Below, piece by piece: positions 8,415 through 22,091 of a DNA stretch of 64,000 nucleotides (positions within the stretch are counted from its first letter, which is position 1; every line of letters begins with the position of its first letter). The notes beneath the pieces were generated by a model. The model did no database searches and was not told where the DNA came from. It worked only from the letters and a program-made list of their open reading frames with translations. The position numbers were made by a program, and so were the translations under genes. Origin of the DNA: Allofranklinella schreckenbergeri (GTDB taxonomy: Bacteria; Pseudomonadota; Gammaproteobacteria; Burkholderiales; Burkholderiaceae_C); contig NZ_RDQM01000002.1 in NCBI RefSeq assembly GCF_003703475.1, positions 1 to 64,000 of the forward strand, written 5' to 3'.

Positions 8415-9860
8415 ATGCACACTTTTTTGTGGCACGACTACGAAACTTTTGGCGCGGATCCCCGGCGCGATCGCCCGGCGCAGTTTGCGGCTGTGCGCAC
8501 CGATGCGCAGTTGCAGGAGATCGAGTCGATGGAGTGGTTTTGCCAGCCGCCGCTGGACTATCTGCCCGATCCGCAGTCGTGCCTGATTACCGGCATCACG
8601 CCACAGCAGGCGCGCGAGAAAGGGCTGCCCGAGCACGCCTTTGCCTGGCAGATTTACCAGGCGTTTTCGCGCCCGGGCACGATTGGCGTGGGCTACAACA
8701 CGATCCGCTTTGACGATGAGTTCACCCGCTTTCTGTTCTGGCGCAATTTGCTCGATCCCTACGGGCGCGAATGGCGCAATGGCAATGCCCGCTGGGATTT
8801 GCTGGATGTGGCGCGCCTGGTTTGGGCCTTGCGGCCCGAGGGCATCGAGTGGCCCAGGGACGAGCGCGGGCAGGTGAGCTTCAAGCTCGAGCGCCTCAGC
8901 GCCGCCAATGCCCTGGCGCACGAGGCCGCGCACGATGCCTTGAGCGATGTGCGCGCCACGCTGGCGCTGGCGCGGCTGATCCGTGCGCGCCAGCCGCGCT
9001 TGTTCGAGTTCGCCCTCAGGCTGCGCGACAAGCGCGAGGTGGCCAAGGAGCTGGGCTTTCCCGCCCTCAAGGGGCAGGAGCGGGCCTTCGTCCACATCTC
9101 GGGCATGTTCGCGCCCGAGCGCGGCTGCCTGGCGGTGATGTGGCCGCTGGCCAGCCACCCGCACAATCGCAACGAAGTGCTGGCCTGGGATTTGGCGCAC
9201 GACCCGGGCGAGCTGGCAGCGCTGGATGCCGCCGCCATCCGCCAGCGCCTGTTCACGCGCCAGGCCGATTTGCCCCAAGGCGTGCAGCGCCTGCCGCTCA
9301 AAAGCGTGCATCTGAACAAATCCCCCATGGTGGTGGGCGATTTGCGCGTGCTCACCCCCGCCGTGCAAGAGCGCTGGGACCTGGATATGCAGCGCATGGC
9401 GCAGCACGCCGCCATTGCGCGCGATTTGCCCGACATGAGCGCCATCTGGGCCGAGGTGTACGCCGCCCGGCCCGCGCCGGACGAGGGTGATGAACGCATC
9501 CCCGCCGAGCAGGATTTGTACGGCGGCTTCATCAGCGATGCCGACCGCCAGCGGCTGGACGCGCTGCGCCAGCGCCCCGTGGGCAGTTGGCCGCAGCAAT
9601 TGGGCTTTGAGGATGCGCGCCTGGACGAGCTGGTGTTCTTCTTTCGCGCGCGCAACTTTCCGCGCCGCTTGAGTGAGCAGGAGCGGGCGCGCTGGCAAGC
9701 GCACCGCCGTGCCACGCTGCTGCAAGGCCAGGGCGGTGCGCGCAGCGCCGGGCAGTTGATGGACGAAATCGACGCCCTGTATGAACAGGCCAGCGAGGCG
9801 CAGCAGGATATCCTTGGCGCGCTCTACGAATGGGCGGGCGAAATCGCCCCGGAGACTTGA
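8415..9860 (+). CDS. sbcB: Exodeoxyribonuclease I
   Basis: A 481-aa 3'-to-5' single-strand DNA exonuclease used in recombination and mismatch repair. The DEDDh catalytic residues are visible: D and E in HDYETFG at the N-terminus, the second Asp region in GYNTIRFDDEFTRFLFWRN, and HxxxxD in AHDALSDVRATL. Length matches the E. coli enzyme (475 aa). The C-terminal ExoI region (DELVFFFRARNFPRRL) is complete. The ATG at 8415 precedes HTFLWHDYETFG directly, as in the family. Divergent from the zapA operon; repeat copy C follows. Confidence 0.95.
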   Translation: MHTFLWHDYETFGADPRRDRPAQFAAVRTDAQLQEIESMEWFCQPPLDYLPDPQSCLITGITPQQAREKGLPEHAFAWQIYQAFSRPGTIGVGYNTIRFDDEFTRFLFWRNLLDPYGREWRNGNARWDLLDVARLVWALRPEGIEWPRDERGQVSFKLERLSAANALAHEAAHDALSDVRATLALARLIRARQPRLFEFALRLRDKREVAKELGFPALKGQERAFVHISGMFAPERGCLAVMWPLASHPHNRNEVLAWDLAHDPGELAALDAAAIRQRLFTRQADLPQGVQRLPLKSVHLNKSPMVVGDLRVLTPAVQERWDLDMQRMAQHAAIARDLPDMSAIWAEVYAARPAPDEGDERIPAEQDLYGGFISDADRQRLDALRQRPVGSWPQQLGFEDARLDELVFFFRARNFPRRLSEQERARWQAHRRATLLQGQGGARSAGQLMDEIDALYEQASEAQQDILGALYEWAGEIAPET

Positions 9861-9869
9861 ATATTGCTT

Positions 9870-9951
9870 ATTTTTTCTAATCAAAAGGAAAATTTTTATG
9901 CCTATTTCGGCATGATGGTATTAAAGTGATTTTTACCAATGATTGGAAATC
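9870..9951 (+). repeat. Intergenic AT-rich repeat, copy C
   Basis: Left arm TAATCAAAAGGAAAA, core CTATTTCGGCATGATGGTA, right arm TTACCAATGATTGG. It starts 10 nt after the sbcB stop. Confidence 0.88.
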
Positions 9952-9992
9952 ATAGGCGGCCCGCAAACCAACCTGCACAGAAAGGAAAACAC

Positions 9993-10331
9993 ATGTTTTT
10001 GGATTGGAAGCAACACGCCAGCCACGTCAAAAAATCCTTTGGCGAGCTGGGGCAAAAGCACCCCAAGATGCTGCAAGGCTATATGGCGCTGGACTCGGCC
10101 GCTGCCGCCGAAGCGCTGGACGCCAAAACCCGCGAACTCATCGCCCTGGCCGTGGCCGTCACCACGCGCTGCGAGAGCTGCATCGCCGTGCATGCCCAGG
10201 CGGCGGTGAAAGCGGGTGCAACGGATAGCGAAGTCGCTGGCGCGCTGGCCACCGCCATCTCGCTCAACGCTGGCGCGGCCTACACCTACTCGCTGCGCGC
10301 CATCGAGGCCATCGAAGCCAACCGCACATGA
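9993..10331 (+). CDS. AhpD-like carboxymuconolactone decarboxylase-family protein
   Basis: A 112-aa all-helical protein of the AhpD-like superfamily. The redox pair CESCIAVH (CxxC plus His) is intact, as in peroxidase-type members that use the cysteines as thiol reductants; it is therefore more likely an alkylhydroperoxidase-like protein than a decarboxylase. The ATG at 9993 has AAAGGA upstream. Its TGA overlaps the start of the next gene (ATGA), a rhodanese-like protein, which suggests a shared thiol or sulfur role. Confidence 0.88.
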   Translation: MFLDWKQHASHVKKSFGELGQKHPKMLQGYMALDSAAAAEALDAKTRELIALAVAVTTRCESCIAVHAQAAVKAGATDSEVAGALATAISLNAGAAYTYSLRAIEAIEANRT

Positions 10332-10738
10332 GTGGGCGCATGAACGGCCACATGAACGGCCGCACGACCGACGACCGCAGCAACGCAGGCCCCAGCGCCC
10401 CCCCAAACGGGCGTGCAAAAAGGCCCCACATGCGCTGGGCTGCCGCCGTCACCGCGGCGCTGCTCGGCGTAGCCCTGGCCGCGCCTGCACAGGCCAAGTC
10501 GCCCATCTGGATCGATGTGCGCACGCCGCATGAGCATGCCCAAGGCCATGTGCCGCAATCGTTGAACATCCCTTACGACGAAATCGAGCAGCACATCGCA
10601 GCGGCTGCGCCCGATAAAAACACCCCGATTGCCCTGTACTGCCGCAGCGGGCGGCGCTCCGAAATCGCCCGCCAAACCCTGCTGCAACTGGGTTACACGC
10701 AGGTGCAAAACCTGGGCAGTTACGACAGCTTGCGGTAA
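10328..10738 (+). CDS. Secreted rhodanese-like protein
   Basis: A single rhodanese domain (WIDVRTPHEHAQGHVPQSLNIP) with the active-site loop YCRSGRRS, whose Cys would carry the persulfide. In front is a signal peptide (MRWAAAVTAALLG to PAQA), so it acts in the periplasm. Two starts are possible. The ATG at 10328 overlaps the AhpD-like gene's stop and adds 34 odd residues; the ATG at 10430 begins right at the signal peptide with AAGG upstream and is biologically attractive. I list the longer form. The family moves sulfane sulfur; the substrate is unknown. Confidence 0.82.
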   Translation: MSGRMNGHMNGRTTDDRSNAGPSAPPNGRAKRPHMRWAAAVTAALLGVALAAPAQAKSPIWIDVRTPHEHAQGHVPQSLNIPYDEIEQHIAAAAPDKNTPIALYCRSGRRSEIARQTLLQLGYTQVQNLGSYDSLR

Positions 10739-10917
10739 GAGCAAAAGCCAGAACGCCTGAAAAAGCCACAGAGCCTGTTCAAACCCCTGGCGCGCAAGCG
10801 CAGCGCTTGCGCGCCAGGGCTTTGCATTCCAGCCACCCTCCAGGCCCAGCCCTTCCCTTCACTCGCCCACCGCCTCGCCAGCGGCCCACTTTCCCCCTTT
10901 CCAAGGAGTTTCCAGCC

Positions 10918-12213
10918 ATGAGCCAGCCCCAGCAACCGAAATGGAAGTTGCCCACCATCGCCGTGCACGGCGGTTACACCCCTGAGCCGACCACCAAATC
11001 CGTGGCCGTGCCCATCTACCAAACCGTCGCCTACGCCTTCGACAGCGCCCAGCACGGCGCCGATTTGTTCGACCTGAAAGTGCCCGGCAACATCTACACG
11101 CGCATCATGAACCCCACCAACGATGTGCTGGAAAAGCGCCTGGCCGCGCTGGAAGGCGGCGTGGGCGCGCTGGCCCTGGCCTCGGGGCAGGCGGCGGTCA
11201 CCTACGCCATCCAAACCATTGCCGAGGCGGGGGACAACATCGTCTCCGCCAGCGCTTTGTATGGTGGCACCTACAACCTCTTTGCCCACACGCTGCCGCA
11301 ATACGGCATCGCCACGCGCTTTGCCGATACGCGCGACTTGCGCAGCTTCGAGGGCCTGTTTGACGAGCGCACCAAAGCCGTCTATGTCGAATCCATCGGC
11401 AACCCGCTGGGCAACGTCACCGACATCGCCGCCGTGGCCGACATCGCCCACCGCCACGGCGTGCCGCTGATCGTGGACAACACCGTCGCCACCCCCTACC
11501 TGCTGCGCCCCTTCGAGCACGGCGCCGACATCGTCGTGCACTCGCTGACCAAATACCTTGGCGGCCACGGCAACAGCCTGGGCGGCGCCATCGTCGATTC
11601 CGGGCGCTTCCCCTGGGCCGAGCACAAGGCGCGCTTCAAACGCCTGAACGAGCCGGACGTGAGCTATCACGGCGTCGTCTATACCGAGGCGCTGGGCGCT
11701 GCGGCCTACATCGCCCGCGCACGCGTCGTGCCCCTGCGCAACATGGGCGCGGCCATCTCGCCCTTCAACGCCTGGCAAATCCTGCAAGGCATCGAAACCC
11801 TGGCCCTGCGCATGGATTGCATCAACCGCAACAGCCTGGCCATTGCGCAATTTCTGCAAAACCATCCCAAAGTGCAATGGGTCAGCTACGCCGCCTTGCC
11901 CGAGCACCCCGACCACGCCCTGGCCCAGCGCTACCTGGGCGGCCACGGCTCGGGCGTGCTGACTTTCGGCGTGCAAGGCGGCCGCGCGGCGGGCGAGCGC
12001 CTGCTCGATGCGCTGCAACTGTTCACCCGCCTGGTCAACATCGGCGACACCCGTTCGCTGGCCACGCACCCGGCCTCCACCACCCACCGCCAGCTCTCGC
12101 CCGAGGAGCTGGCCAAGGCCGGCGTGAAGGAAGAAACCGTGCGCCTGTCCATCGGCATCGAGCATGTGGACGACTTGATCGCCGATCTGGATCAGGCGCT
12201 GCAAGCGGCTTGA
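10918..12213 (+). CDS. metY: O-acetylhomoserine sulfhydrylase (aminocarboxypropyltransferase)
   Basis: A 431-aa PLP enzyme of the Cys/Met metabolism family that makes homocysteine from O-acetylhomoserine and sulfide in methionine synthesis. Visible features are the N-terminal [23 protein letters not shown], the substrate loop [22 protein letters not shown], and the PLP lysine at about 212 in [11 protein letters not shown]. Length is right for the long MetY-type rather than the 380-aa MetB/MetC type. The ATG at 10918 follows AAGGAG. I see no SAM- or SAH-riboswitch features in the 179-nt upstream gap. A strong terminator follows. Confidence 0.93.
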   Translation: MSQPQQPKWKLPTIAVHGGYTPEPTTKSVAVPIYQTVAYAFDSAQHGADLFDLKVPGNIYTRIMNPTNDVLEKRLAALEGGVGALALASGQAAVTYAIQTIAEAGDNIVSASALYGGTYNLFAHTLPQYGIATRFADTRDLRSFEGLFDERTKAVYVESIGNPLGNVTDIAAVADIAHRHGVPLIVDNTVATPYLLRPFEHGADIVVHSLTKYLGGHGNSLGGAIVDSGRFPWAEHKARFKRLNEPDVSYHGVVYTEALGAAAYIARARVVPLRNMGAAISPFNAWQILQGIETLALRMDCINRNSLAIAQFLQNHPKVQWVSYAALPEHPDHALAQRYLGGHGSGVLTFGVQGGRAAGERLLDALQLFTRLVNIGDTRSLATHPASTTHRQLSPEELAKAGVKEETVRLSIGIEHVDDLIADLDQALQAA

Positions 12214-12270
12214 GATGCAGATAGATGGCGGATGGGACGGCAAATGAGCTAGCAGATCAAACGCCATAGG

Positions 12271-12311
12271 AAAAAAGCGCTTTGGGCAGTTGGCTCCCAA
12301 AGCGCTTTTTT
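12271..12311. terminator. Strong bidirectional terminator
   Basis: AAAAAAGCGCTTTGGG and its exact inverse complement are separated by 9 nt, giving a 16-bp stem with A- and T-runs. It lies between the converging metY and maeB genes. Confidence 0.95.
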
Positions 12312-12320
12312 GCTGGCCTG

Positions 12321-12408
12321 AATTTAAAATTTCCATTCAAAGGAAAATTATATTTCCTTTTATCATGCCGAAAAAGGGTTGTTTTGTTTCCTTTGAATAG
12401 TAATTTTG
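12321..12408 (-). repeat. Intergenic AT-rich repeat, copy D (inverted)
   Basis: Minus-strand reading: TATTCAAAGGAAACAAAA, core CCTTTTTCGGCATGATAA, far arm TTTTCCTTTGAATGG. It sits beside the metY/maeB terminator. The arms here carry matching TTCAAAGGAAA variations on both sides, so base pairing is kept. Confidence 0.85.
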
Positions 12409-12483
12409 GTAGGCCCGAGAAAGGCTGGGGTGTGCTGCCAGCCTCGGTGCGCACCCACCAGGGCCGATCAGCCGATTGGCCGA

Positions 12484-14784
<2,301 letters not shown>

Positions 14785-14947
14785 GGAGTGCAGATCGGCG
14801 TTTTGAAAGAAACAGTCATGCAGACGGCGCTGGCGCATGCCACACAGGCGCGCAAGGCTCAGCGCCGTGGCGGCCAACAGGCCTGCGCGCAAGCCTACGG
14901 GCAAGCTGCAACGGCGGCCATACGTGAAAACGGCAGGTTGAGTGAGT

Positions 14948-15024
14948 ATTGCAAATCAAAAGAATGAAAATCGGCGTGTTTCGGCAGATTGGGTTTAATT
15001 CATATTTTCTTTTGATTGGTTTTT
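14948..15024 (+). repeat. Intergenic AT-rich repeat, copy E
   Basis: Left arm GCAAATCAAAAGAATGAAAA, core GTGTTTCGGCAGATTGG, right arm TTTTCTTTTGATTGG. It ends 13 nt from the gatB stop. Confidence 0.85.
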
Positions 15025-15037
15025 GATGTTGGGGCTA

Positions 15038-16486
15038 TCAGCCCGCCAGCTTGGCCTTGAGCAATTCGTTGACCTGTTGCGGGTTGGCCTTGCCCTTGCT
15101 GGCTTTCATCACCTGGCCGACCAGGGCGTTGAAGGCTTTGTCTTTGCCGGCCTTGTATTGCTCGACGTTGGCGGGGTTGGCGGCGATCACCTCGTCGATG
15201 ATTTTTTCCAGCGCGCCGCTGTCATTCATTTGCTTGAGGCCTTTGGCTTCGATGACGGCATCGACCTCGCTGGCCTGGCCGCTCCACAGGGCTTCAAAGA
15301 CTTGCTTGGCGGCGTTGTTGGAGATGGTGCCGTCGTGGATGCGGCCAATCAGCGCCGCCAGTTGCGCCGGGCGCACGGGGGCGGCTTCGATGCCGATTTC
15401 CTCGGTGTTGAGGCGGCGCGAGATTTCGCCCATCACCCAGTTGCTCACCAGCTTGGCCTGGCCGCAGGCTTGGGCCGCCTCTTCAAAGTAGGCGCCCATG
15501 GCCTGGCTTTGCGTCAGCGTGGTGGCGTCGTATTCGGGCAGGCCCCAGTCGCGCACGAAGCGCTCGGCCATCTGGCGCGGCAGCTCGGGCATGTCGGCCT
15601 TGACCTGCGCGATCCACTCGGGGGCGATGACCAGCGGCGGCAAATCCGGGTCGGGGAAGTAGCGGTAGTCGGCGCTGTCTTCCTTGCTGCGCATGGCCCG
15701 GGTCTCGCCCGTGGCCGGGTCGAACAGCACGGTGGCCTGCTCGATGGCGTGGCCGTCCTCGAGCTGCTCGATCTGCCAGCGGATCTCGTAGTCGATGGCC
15801 TGCTGCATGTAGCGAAAGCTGTTGAGGTTCTTGATCTCGCGGCGCGTGCCAAAGGGCTGGCCGGGCTTGCGCACGGAGACGTTGGCATCGCAGCGGAAGT
15901 TGCCCTCCTGCATGTTGCCGTCGCAGATGCCGATCCAGGTGACGATCTTGTGCAGCTCCTTGGCGTAGGCCACGGCTTCTGCGGTGGAGCGCATGTCCGG
16001 CTCGGTGACGATTTCCAGCAGCGGTGTGCCGGCGCGGTTGAGGTCGATGCCCGAGGCGTCGGGGAACTGGTCGTGCACGGATTTGCCCGCGTCTTCCTCC
16101 AGGTGGGCGCGCACCAGACGCACGGTTTTTTTCTCGCCATCGACGAAGAAGCTGACCTCGCCGCCTTGCACCACGGGGATTTCGAACTGGCTGATCTGGT
16201 AGCCCTTGGGCAGATCGGGGTAGAAGTAGTTTTTGCGCGCAAAGATCGAGCGCGGCGCCACATGGCTGCCCAGCGCCAGGCCCAGGCGGATGGCGCAGGC
16301 CACGGCCTGGCGGTTCATCACCGGCAGCGTGCCGGGCAGGGCGCAGTCCACCGGCGCGGTCTGCGTGTTGGGCGCGGCGCCAAAGCCCAGCGGCGCGCGG
16401 CTGAAGATTTTGCTGGCGCAGGCCAGTTGGGCGTGGGTTTCAAAGCCGATGACGACTTCGTAGCCTTGGATGAGTTGTGCGGTCAT
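15038..16486 (-). CDS. gatB: Aspartyl/glutamyl-tRNA amidotransferase subunit B
   Basis: A 482-aa subunit that activates the mischarged Glu-tRNA(Gln) or Asp-tRNA(Asn) for amidation. Signature blocks include [13 protein letters not shown], the [14 protein letters not shown] block and [17 protein letters not shown]-like residues ([18 protein letters not shown]), then the C-terminal tRNA-binding region with [15 protein letters not shown]. The ATG at 16486 overlaps the TGA of the ParA-type gene (ATGA), so in this genome gatB is coupled to that gene rather than directly to gatA. The open frame runs further upstream, but that part is a shadow of the ParA gene. Confidence 0.95.
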   Translation of the reverse strand: MTAQLIQGYEVVIGFETHAQLACASKIFSRAPLGFGAAPNTQTAPVDCALPGTLPVMNRQAVACAIRLGLALGSHVAPRSIFARKNYFYPDLPKGYQISQFEIPVVQGGEVSFFVDGEKKTVRLVRAHLEEDAGKSVHDQFPDASGIDLNRAGTPLLEIVTEPDMRSTAEAVAYAKELHKIVTWIGICDGNMQEGNFRCDANVSVRKPGQPFGTRREIKNLNSFRYMQQAIDYEIRWQIEQLEDGHAIEQATVLFDPATGETRAMRSKEDSADYRYFPDPDLPPLVIAPEWIAQVKADMPELPRQMAERFVRDWGLPEYDATTLTQSQAMGAYFEEAAQACGQAKLVSNWVMGEISRRLNTEEIGIEAAPVRPAQLAALIGRIHDGTISNNAAKQVFEALWSGQASEVDAVIEAKGLKQMNDSGALEKIIDEVIAANPANVEQYKAGKDKAFNALVGQVMKASKGKANPQQVNELLKAKLAG

Positions 16487-17487
16487 ATCGAGAGTTGGGC
16501 TTGTTCCAGAATGCGTTTGCTCAGCGCCTGGAAGTCGGCATGGGCTGCGCGCACGGTGCTGATTTGCGAGCCGCTGACGCCGTCGGCGCTCTTGAGGTCG
16601 AACATGGGTTTGCGAACTTCCTGACTGATGGGGACGATGCTCTTGTAATGGCGAAGCAAGGCCAGGCAGTAGGGGTCTTCCTTGATGTCGGGAACTTCTG
16701 TCGGCTGGGCTTGGTTGAGCACATATTGGCGGTAATCCTGCGGGATGCGGTCCATCCATTGTGAATACGCGCGCACGGGGCGCGACAGGCGCTCCTGGTG
16801 CTGCATGGCGACATAACCCAGCACATGCATATGGCCCTGCGGCAAGGCGTAGTCGTCAAAGACTTTGTCGCGGTAGCGCGTTTGCCAGGATTTTTGCCAT
16901 GTGCGCAGTGTGGGGCCAATGTTTTGCAGACCGCGTAGCGAGAACAAATCGGCTCCGAGTACGGCAATGATGTGGTCCGTGCCCAGCAGCACGGAGCGGT
17001 TGATGGCACCCAGGTTGGGGCCGATGTCGAAGATCACGATGTCGGCCTGGCAGGCTTGCGCACTTTGCTGGGCACAGCGCCAGAAGGCGGTGAGAATGTC
17101 GAAGGCGCGACCGTAGACATCCTCTGAATCCGAGTTGGCATTGTTCCATTGCTCGGAAAGCTGGTCTTCAAAGGAGGACAGCAGCAAATCGCCTGCCAGC
17201 AAATGCAGCCGATCATGAATGGTTTGCAGCTCTGGTGCAGCGAAATCGCCTTTGCGCACCATGGGTTGCACGCTGCGGTAAATCGTGGTGATGCGCTCGG
17301 GGGCGTCCCACAGCTTTTCCAGTTGCGCGTCAGAGAGAAAAGCAGCGCTGAGGTTGGCCTGCGGATCGCAATCGACGACCAGCACGCGCCGACCCAACTG
17401 CGCCAGCATGTGCGCCACGTGATAGACCAGCGTGGTCTTGCCCACGCCCCCTTTGTTGTTGAAGAAGGTGAAAGTTGGCGTGGACAT
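16483..17487 (-). CDS. ParA-type ATPase inside the gatCAB operon
   Basis: A 334-aa MinD/ParA-superfamily protein. The deviant Walker [11 protein letters not shown] (residues 10-19), the switch motif [15 protein letters not shown] and the Walker B-like [16 protein letters not shown] are all intact, so ATP-dependent dimerisation is expected. The C-terminal half ([17 protein letters not shown], then [14 protein letters not shown]) resembles ParA-like proteins that act without a neighbouring ParB. It starts within the stop codon of the AlbA-type gene (TAATG) and its TGA overlaps the gatB start (ATGA). The coupling says it is made with its upstream partner. Role unknown; positioning of a complex or a defence role are both possible. 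Confidence 0.85.
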   Translation of the reverse strand: MSTPTFTFFNNKGGVGKTTLVYHVAHMLAQLGRRVLVVDCDPQANLSAAFLSDAQLEKLWDAPERITTIYRSVQPMVRKGDFAAPELQTIHDRLHLLAGDLLLSSFEDQLSEQWNNANSDSEDVYGRAFDILTAFWRCAQQSAQACQADIVIFDIGPNLGAINRSVLLGTDHIIAVLGADLFSLRGLQNIGPTLRTWQKSWQTRYRDKVFDDYALPQGHMHVLGYVAMQHQERLSRPVRAYSQWMDRIPQDYRQYVLNQAQPTEVPDIKEDPYCLALLRHYKSIVPISQEVRKPMFDLKSADGVSGSQISTVRAAHADFQALSKRILEQAQLSI

Positions 17488-18698
17488 TACGTGACCTTGC
17501 GAACGGTGACCACGACCATGGTCTGGCCGATTTCAAACTCGGGCGCGGGGTTGCCGTTTTCCGCCAGTAGCTTGCGGGCATTCTGGATGCCAAAGCCAAA
17601 CTTCTGCACATACTTAAGATTGAACAGCACGCCGGCAACGATAGGGTTGCGGTAATCGGTGGCGTAGGGCTGGCCGAAGTTTTGTGCCGTGACCGTGCCA
17701 TACGGACCGCCAGGGCTGGCGATTTCGATGCGATCGTCGAACCAGTACACCCGCACGGGGGTATTCGTGCCCTCATAGTTGCGGTGCAAGATGGCGTTGC
17801 GAAACAGTTGTTGCAAGGCGGGCAAGGGGTAGTCGGGTTGCCTGCGTTCGCGGTCTTGTCCGGTGATATCGATAGTGGTCTGGATATGGGCCTTGAAAAT
17901 GGCTTCGGTGCCGTTGATGACATCTTCCAGATTGCCGGTGATGCGCTTTTCATCCATGACAGCGCCGCCGTGCTCTGTGCCGGCATAGCGGATGAATTGC
18001 ACGTAGGCGCCAGCCAACCAGTCTTGCGGAGAGAGCCCGGTGGTCAACAGCCCGGCGACCGTGGGTACGGGCTGCTGGGCGTCAGCGGTGGCCATGTGGG
18101 TGGTCATCAGACGCTCTTGCAGGCTTCGGCCATTGGCTTCCAGCACATCGGGTGCGACGGCCTGGGGCAGGTAGGTCGACAGGAAGTAGATCTGGTTCAA
18201 ATCCTGGAGCGAGGCGGCAGGCACGCCTTCGCTGTCGAATGAACGGCCCGCGCGCGTGCGCCGACGCTCGGCCAACAGGCGTTCATCTTCCTGGCTAGCC
18301 TGTTGGGTGCTGGCCGATAGGCGCACCCAGATGCGCCCGTCAAAAGCCACGGGCGGCAGCGAGGAGGGCTGCACCATGATGGCCACCAGGGTTTTGCCCT
18401 GCCAGGGTAGCTTGCGCATCATCAGGCTGGGCAGTGGTTGGATCTTGCCTTCGGCGCGGATTTGGTCGATTTTTTGCAGCAGGGCATCGTTGGCATCGAC
18501 GCCGGTGACGCTGCCGTCATCGGCCACGCCCAGCAGCACGACGCCGGGTTGGCCCAGGCCCGCCAAATCGTTGGCAAATGCGCAAAGTGTCCTGCAAATC
18601 TTGTCTTTATTTTTATCGGTGAAGGATTGCTTACGCTCCAGCGTTGGCGACTCGGGCGCCGTCACCAGCTCCAACAGTTGCTCGTCGGTGTAGAACAT
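17487..18698 (-). CDS. AlbA/Schlafen-type ATP-binding protein inside the gatCAB operon
   Basis: A 403-aa protein with two recognisable parts. Residues about 12-130 form an AlbA_2 (Schlafen-like) nucleic-acid-binding domain: ESPTLERKQSF, then ICRTLCAFANDLAG and GVVLLGVADDGSVTGVD. Residues about 280-395 form a RecG-like HATPase_c_4 domain: LQQLFRNAILHRNYEG, DDRIEIASPGGPYG, then RNPIVAGVLFNLKYVQKFGFGIQNAR. Such proteins are usually annotated as ATP-binding or transcriptional regulator proteins; some Schlafen-domain proteins act in defence. The ATG at 18698 lies 20 nt after the gatA stop, with no clear Shine-Dalgarno, so translation probably depends on coupling to gatA. Confidence 0.83.
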   Translation of the reverse strand: MFYTDEQLLELVTAPESPTLERKQSFTDKNKDKICRTLCAFANDLAGLGQPGVVLLGVADDGSVTGVDANDALLQKIDQIRAEGKIQPLPSLMMRKLPWQGKTLVAIMVQPSSLPPVAFDGRIWVRLSASTQQASQEDERLLAERRRTRAGRSFDSEGVPAASLQDLNQIYFLSTYLPQAVAPDVLEANGRSLQERLMTTHMATADAQQPVPTVAGLLTTGLSPQDWLAGAYVQFIRYAGTEHGGAVMDEKRITGNLEDVINGTEAIFKAHIQTTIDITGQDRERRQPDYPLPALQQLFRNAILHRNYEGTNTPVRVYWFDDRIEIASPGGPYGTVTAQNFGQPYATDYRNPIVAGVLFNLKYVQKFGFGIQNARKLLAENGNPAPEFEIGQTMVVVTVRKVT

Positions 18699-18718
18699 GG
18701 CGCGTGTGCTGGCGTGGC

Positions 18719-20206
18719 TCAATATCCGGCCGGCGTTTGCAAATGCCAATCCGTGGTCTGTTGCAGGCGGTGGGCGACGTTCAGCAGGCGCGCTTCCTGC
18801 AGGTAGTTGCCAATCAGTTGCAGGCCCACGGGCATGCCGCCTGCGCCAAAACCGGCGGGCACGCTCATGCCGGGCAGGCCAGCGAGCGAGGCGGGCAGGG
18901 TGAAGATGTCGGCCAGGTAGTCGGCCAGCGGGTCCTTGTGCGCGCCAATTTCCCAGGCGGTGCTGGGGGCTACGGGGCCGGCGATGACGTCGCACTGCTG
19001 GAAGGCGCGCTGGAAGTCATCGGCGATCATGCGGCGCAGCTTCAGGGCCTTGAGGTAGTAGGCGTCGTAGTAGCCGTGCGAGAGCACGTAGGTGCCGACC
19101 ATGATGCGGCGCTTGACTTCTTCACCAAAGCCTTCGCTGCGGGTGCGCACGTACATGTCGTTCAGGTCGTCGTACTGCGCGGCGCGGTGGCCGAACTTGA
19201 CGCCATCGAAACGGCTGAGGTTGGAGCTGGCCTCGGCCGGGGCGATGATGTAGTAGACGGGAATGGACAGCTCGGTGCGCGGCAGCGAGACGGGCACCAG
19301 CTTGGCGCCGAGCTTTTCGTATTCCTTGAGGGCGGCCTCGACGGCGGCGCGCACGTCGTCGGCAATGCCTTCGCCGAAGAACTCCTGCGGCACGCCGATG
19401 CGCAGGCCTTCGATGCTGTCGTTCAGTTGGCGAGTGAAGTCTTCGGCAGGGGCGTCCAGGCTGGTGGAGTCGTGCTCGGGGTCGGGGCCGGCCATGGCCG
19501 AGAGCAGCAGCGCGCAATCTTCGGCCGAGCGGGCCATGGGGCCGGCCTGATCGAGGCTGGAGGCAAAGGCGATCATGCCGTAGCGGCTGATGCGCCCGTA
19601 GGTGGGCTTGATGCCGGTGATGCCGCAGAAGGCGGCGGGTTGGCGGATGGAGCCGCCGGTGTCGGTGCCGGTGGCCGCCGGGGTCAGGCCTGCGGCCACG
19701 GCGGCGGCGCTGCCGCCCGAGGAGCCGCCGGGCACGCGGCTGGCATCCCAGGGGTTGCGGCAGGGCGCGGCTTGTGCCTGGCCGATGGGGGCGATGGCGG
19801 TGTTTTCATTGCCCGAGCCCATGGCGAATTCATCGCAGGTGGTTTTGCCCAGCGCCACCATGCCAGCCTGGGCCAGGCGGGTGACGACGGTGGCGTCAAA
19901 CGGCGAGCGGTAGCCTTCGAGCATCTTCGAGGCGGCGGTGCTGGGGAAGTCGCGCGTGACGAAGATGTCCTTGTGCGCCAGGGGCAGGCCGACCAGCGGC
20001 CCGGCATCGCCTTGGGCGAGGCGGGCATCGGCGGCGCGCGCCTGGGCCAGGGTGGCTTCGGGGTCGGTGGCGAGAAAAGCGCCCAGCGCGGGTTGGGCCT
20101 GGATGCGTTGCAGAAAGTGTTGCGCCAATTCGGTGGCGCTGGTTTGGCGCGTGCGCAGCGCTTGGCTGAGTGCGTACAGGCTTTGGTGGTGAAGGGCTTG
20201 GCTCAT
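18719..20206 (-). CDS. gatA: Aspartyl/glutamyl-tRNA amidotransferase subunit A
   Basis: A 495-aa amidase-signature enzyme that releases ammonia from glutamine for the GatB reaction. The Ser-cisSer-Lys triad is visible: Lys79 in LAHKD, a serine in GGSSGGS (about 162) and the nucleophile Ser186 in [10 protein letters not shown]. Length and start ([17 protein letters not shown]) are normal. The gene is 130 nt downstream of gatC, with repeat copy F between them, and is followed closely by the two inserted genes instead of gatB. Confidence 0.96.
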   Translation of the reverse strand: MSQALHHQSLYALSQALRTRQTSATELAQHFLQRIQAQPALGAFLATDPEATLAQARAADARLAQGDAGPLVGLPLAHKDIFVTRDFPSTAASKMLEGYRSPFDATVVTRLAQAGMVALGKTTCDEFAMGSGNENTAIAPIGQAQAAPCRNPWDASRVPGGSSGGSAAAVAAGLTPAATGTDTGGSIRQPAAFCGITGIKPTYGRISRYGMIAFASSLDQAGPMARSAEDCALLLSAMAGPDPEHDSTSLDAPAEDFTRQLNDSIEGLRIGVPQEFFGEGIADDVRAAVEAALKEYEKLGAKLVPVSLPRTELSIPVYYIIAPAEASSNLSRFDGVKFGHRAAQYDDLNDMYVRTRSEGFGEEVKRRIMVGTYVLSHGYYDAYYLKALKLRRMIADDFQRAFQQCDVIAGPVAPSTAWEIGAHKDPLADYLADIFTLPASLAGLPGMSVPAGFGAGGMPVGLQLIGNYLQEARLLNVAHRLQQTTDWHLQTPAGY

Positions 20207-20255
20207 GGGAGCAGGTCAGGGGCAGGGGGGAAAAGGGCGAGAGGCGTCGCCCTGC

Positions 20256-20338
20256 ATTTTTTACAGATCAAAAATAAAACAAATCGTGCTGTTTCGGCAT
20301 GACTGTATTGAGGTGTGTTTTATCTTGATTTGAAAATC
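20256..20338 (+). repeat. Intergenic AT-rich repeat, copy F (inside the gat operon)
   Basis: Arm ACAGATCAAAAATAAAAC, core CTGTTTCGGCATGACTGTA, far arm TTTTATCTTGATTTGAAAAT. Its right edge runs into the gatC stop codon (complement of TCA at 20337-20339), so the repeat is transcribed within the gatC-gatA message. Confidence 0.85.
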
Positions 20339-20636
20339 ACTCGATCACCTTGGGGACGAGGAAAAAACCATCCTCTGCCGCAGGCGCGTTTTGCATGTTG
20401 CCGCTGCGGCGGTCGCTGGTGTCGGCGACGTCGTCTTGCAGGCGCAAGGTGATGTCCTGGATGGTGGAGACGGGGTGAAACAGCGGCTCGACGCCTTCGG
20501 TATCCACCGCCTGCATTTTTTCGACGAGGTGAAAAAAGCGGTTGATGCTCTCGCGCATGGCCTCGGTTTCCTGGGGCTGGAAGGAGAGCTTGGCAAGGCG
20601 CGCAATGCGCTGAATGTCTTCAGAAGAAAGGGACAT
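20337..20636 (-). CDS. gatC: Aspartyl/glutamyl-tRNA amidotransferase subunit C
   Basis: A 99-aa stabilising subunit of GatCAB. It has the family start SLSSEDIQRIARLAKLSF, the middle FHLVEKMQAVDTEGVEPLFHP and the end EDGFFLVPKVIE. The last codon and stop abut repeat copy F. First gene of the operon, divergent from mreB. Confidence 0.93.
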   Translation of the reverse strand: MSLSSEDIQRIARLAKLSFQPQETEAMRESINRFFHLVEKMQAVDTEGVEPLFHPVSTIQDITLRLQDDVADTSDRRSGNMQNAPAAEDGFFLVPKVIE

Positions 20637-22015
<1,379 letters not shown>

Positions 22016-22091
22016 GCGACGGTGCCGCCCGATGGCCCAAGGCCTTGCGTGGTGCAGCGTGATGGGCCAGAGCGTGATGTGATGGGCGTCG

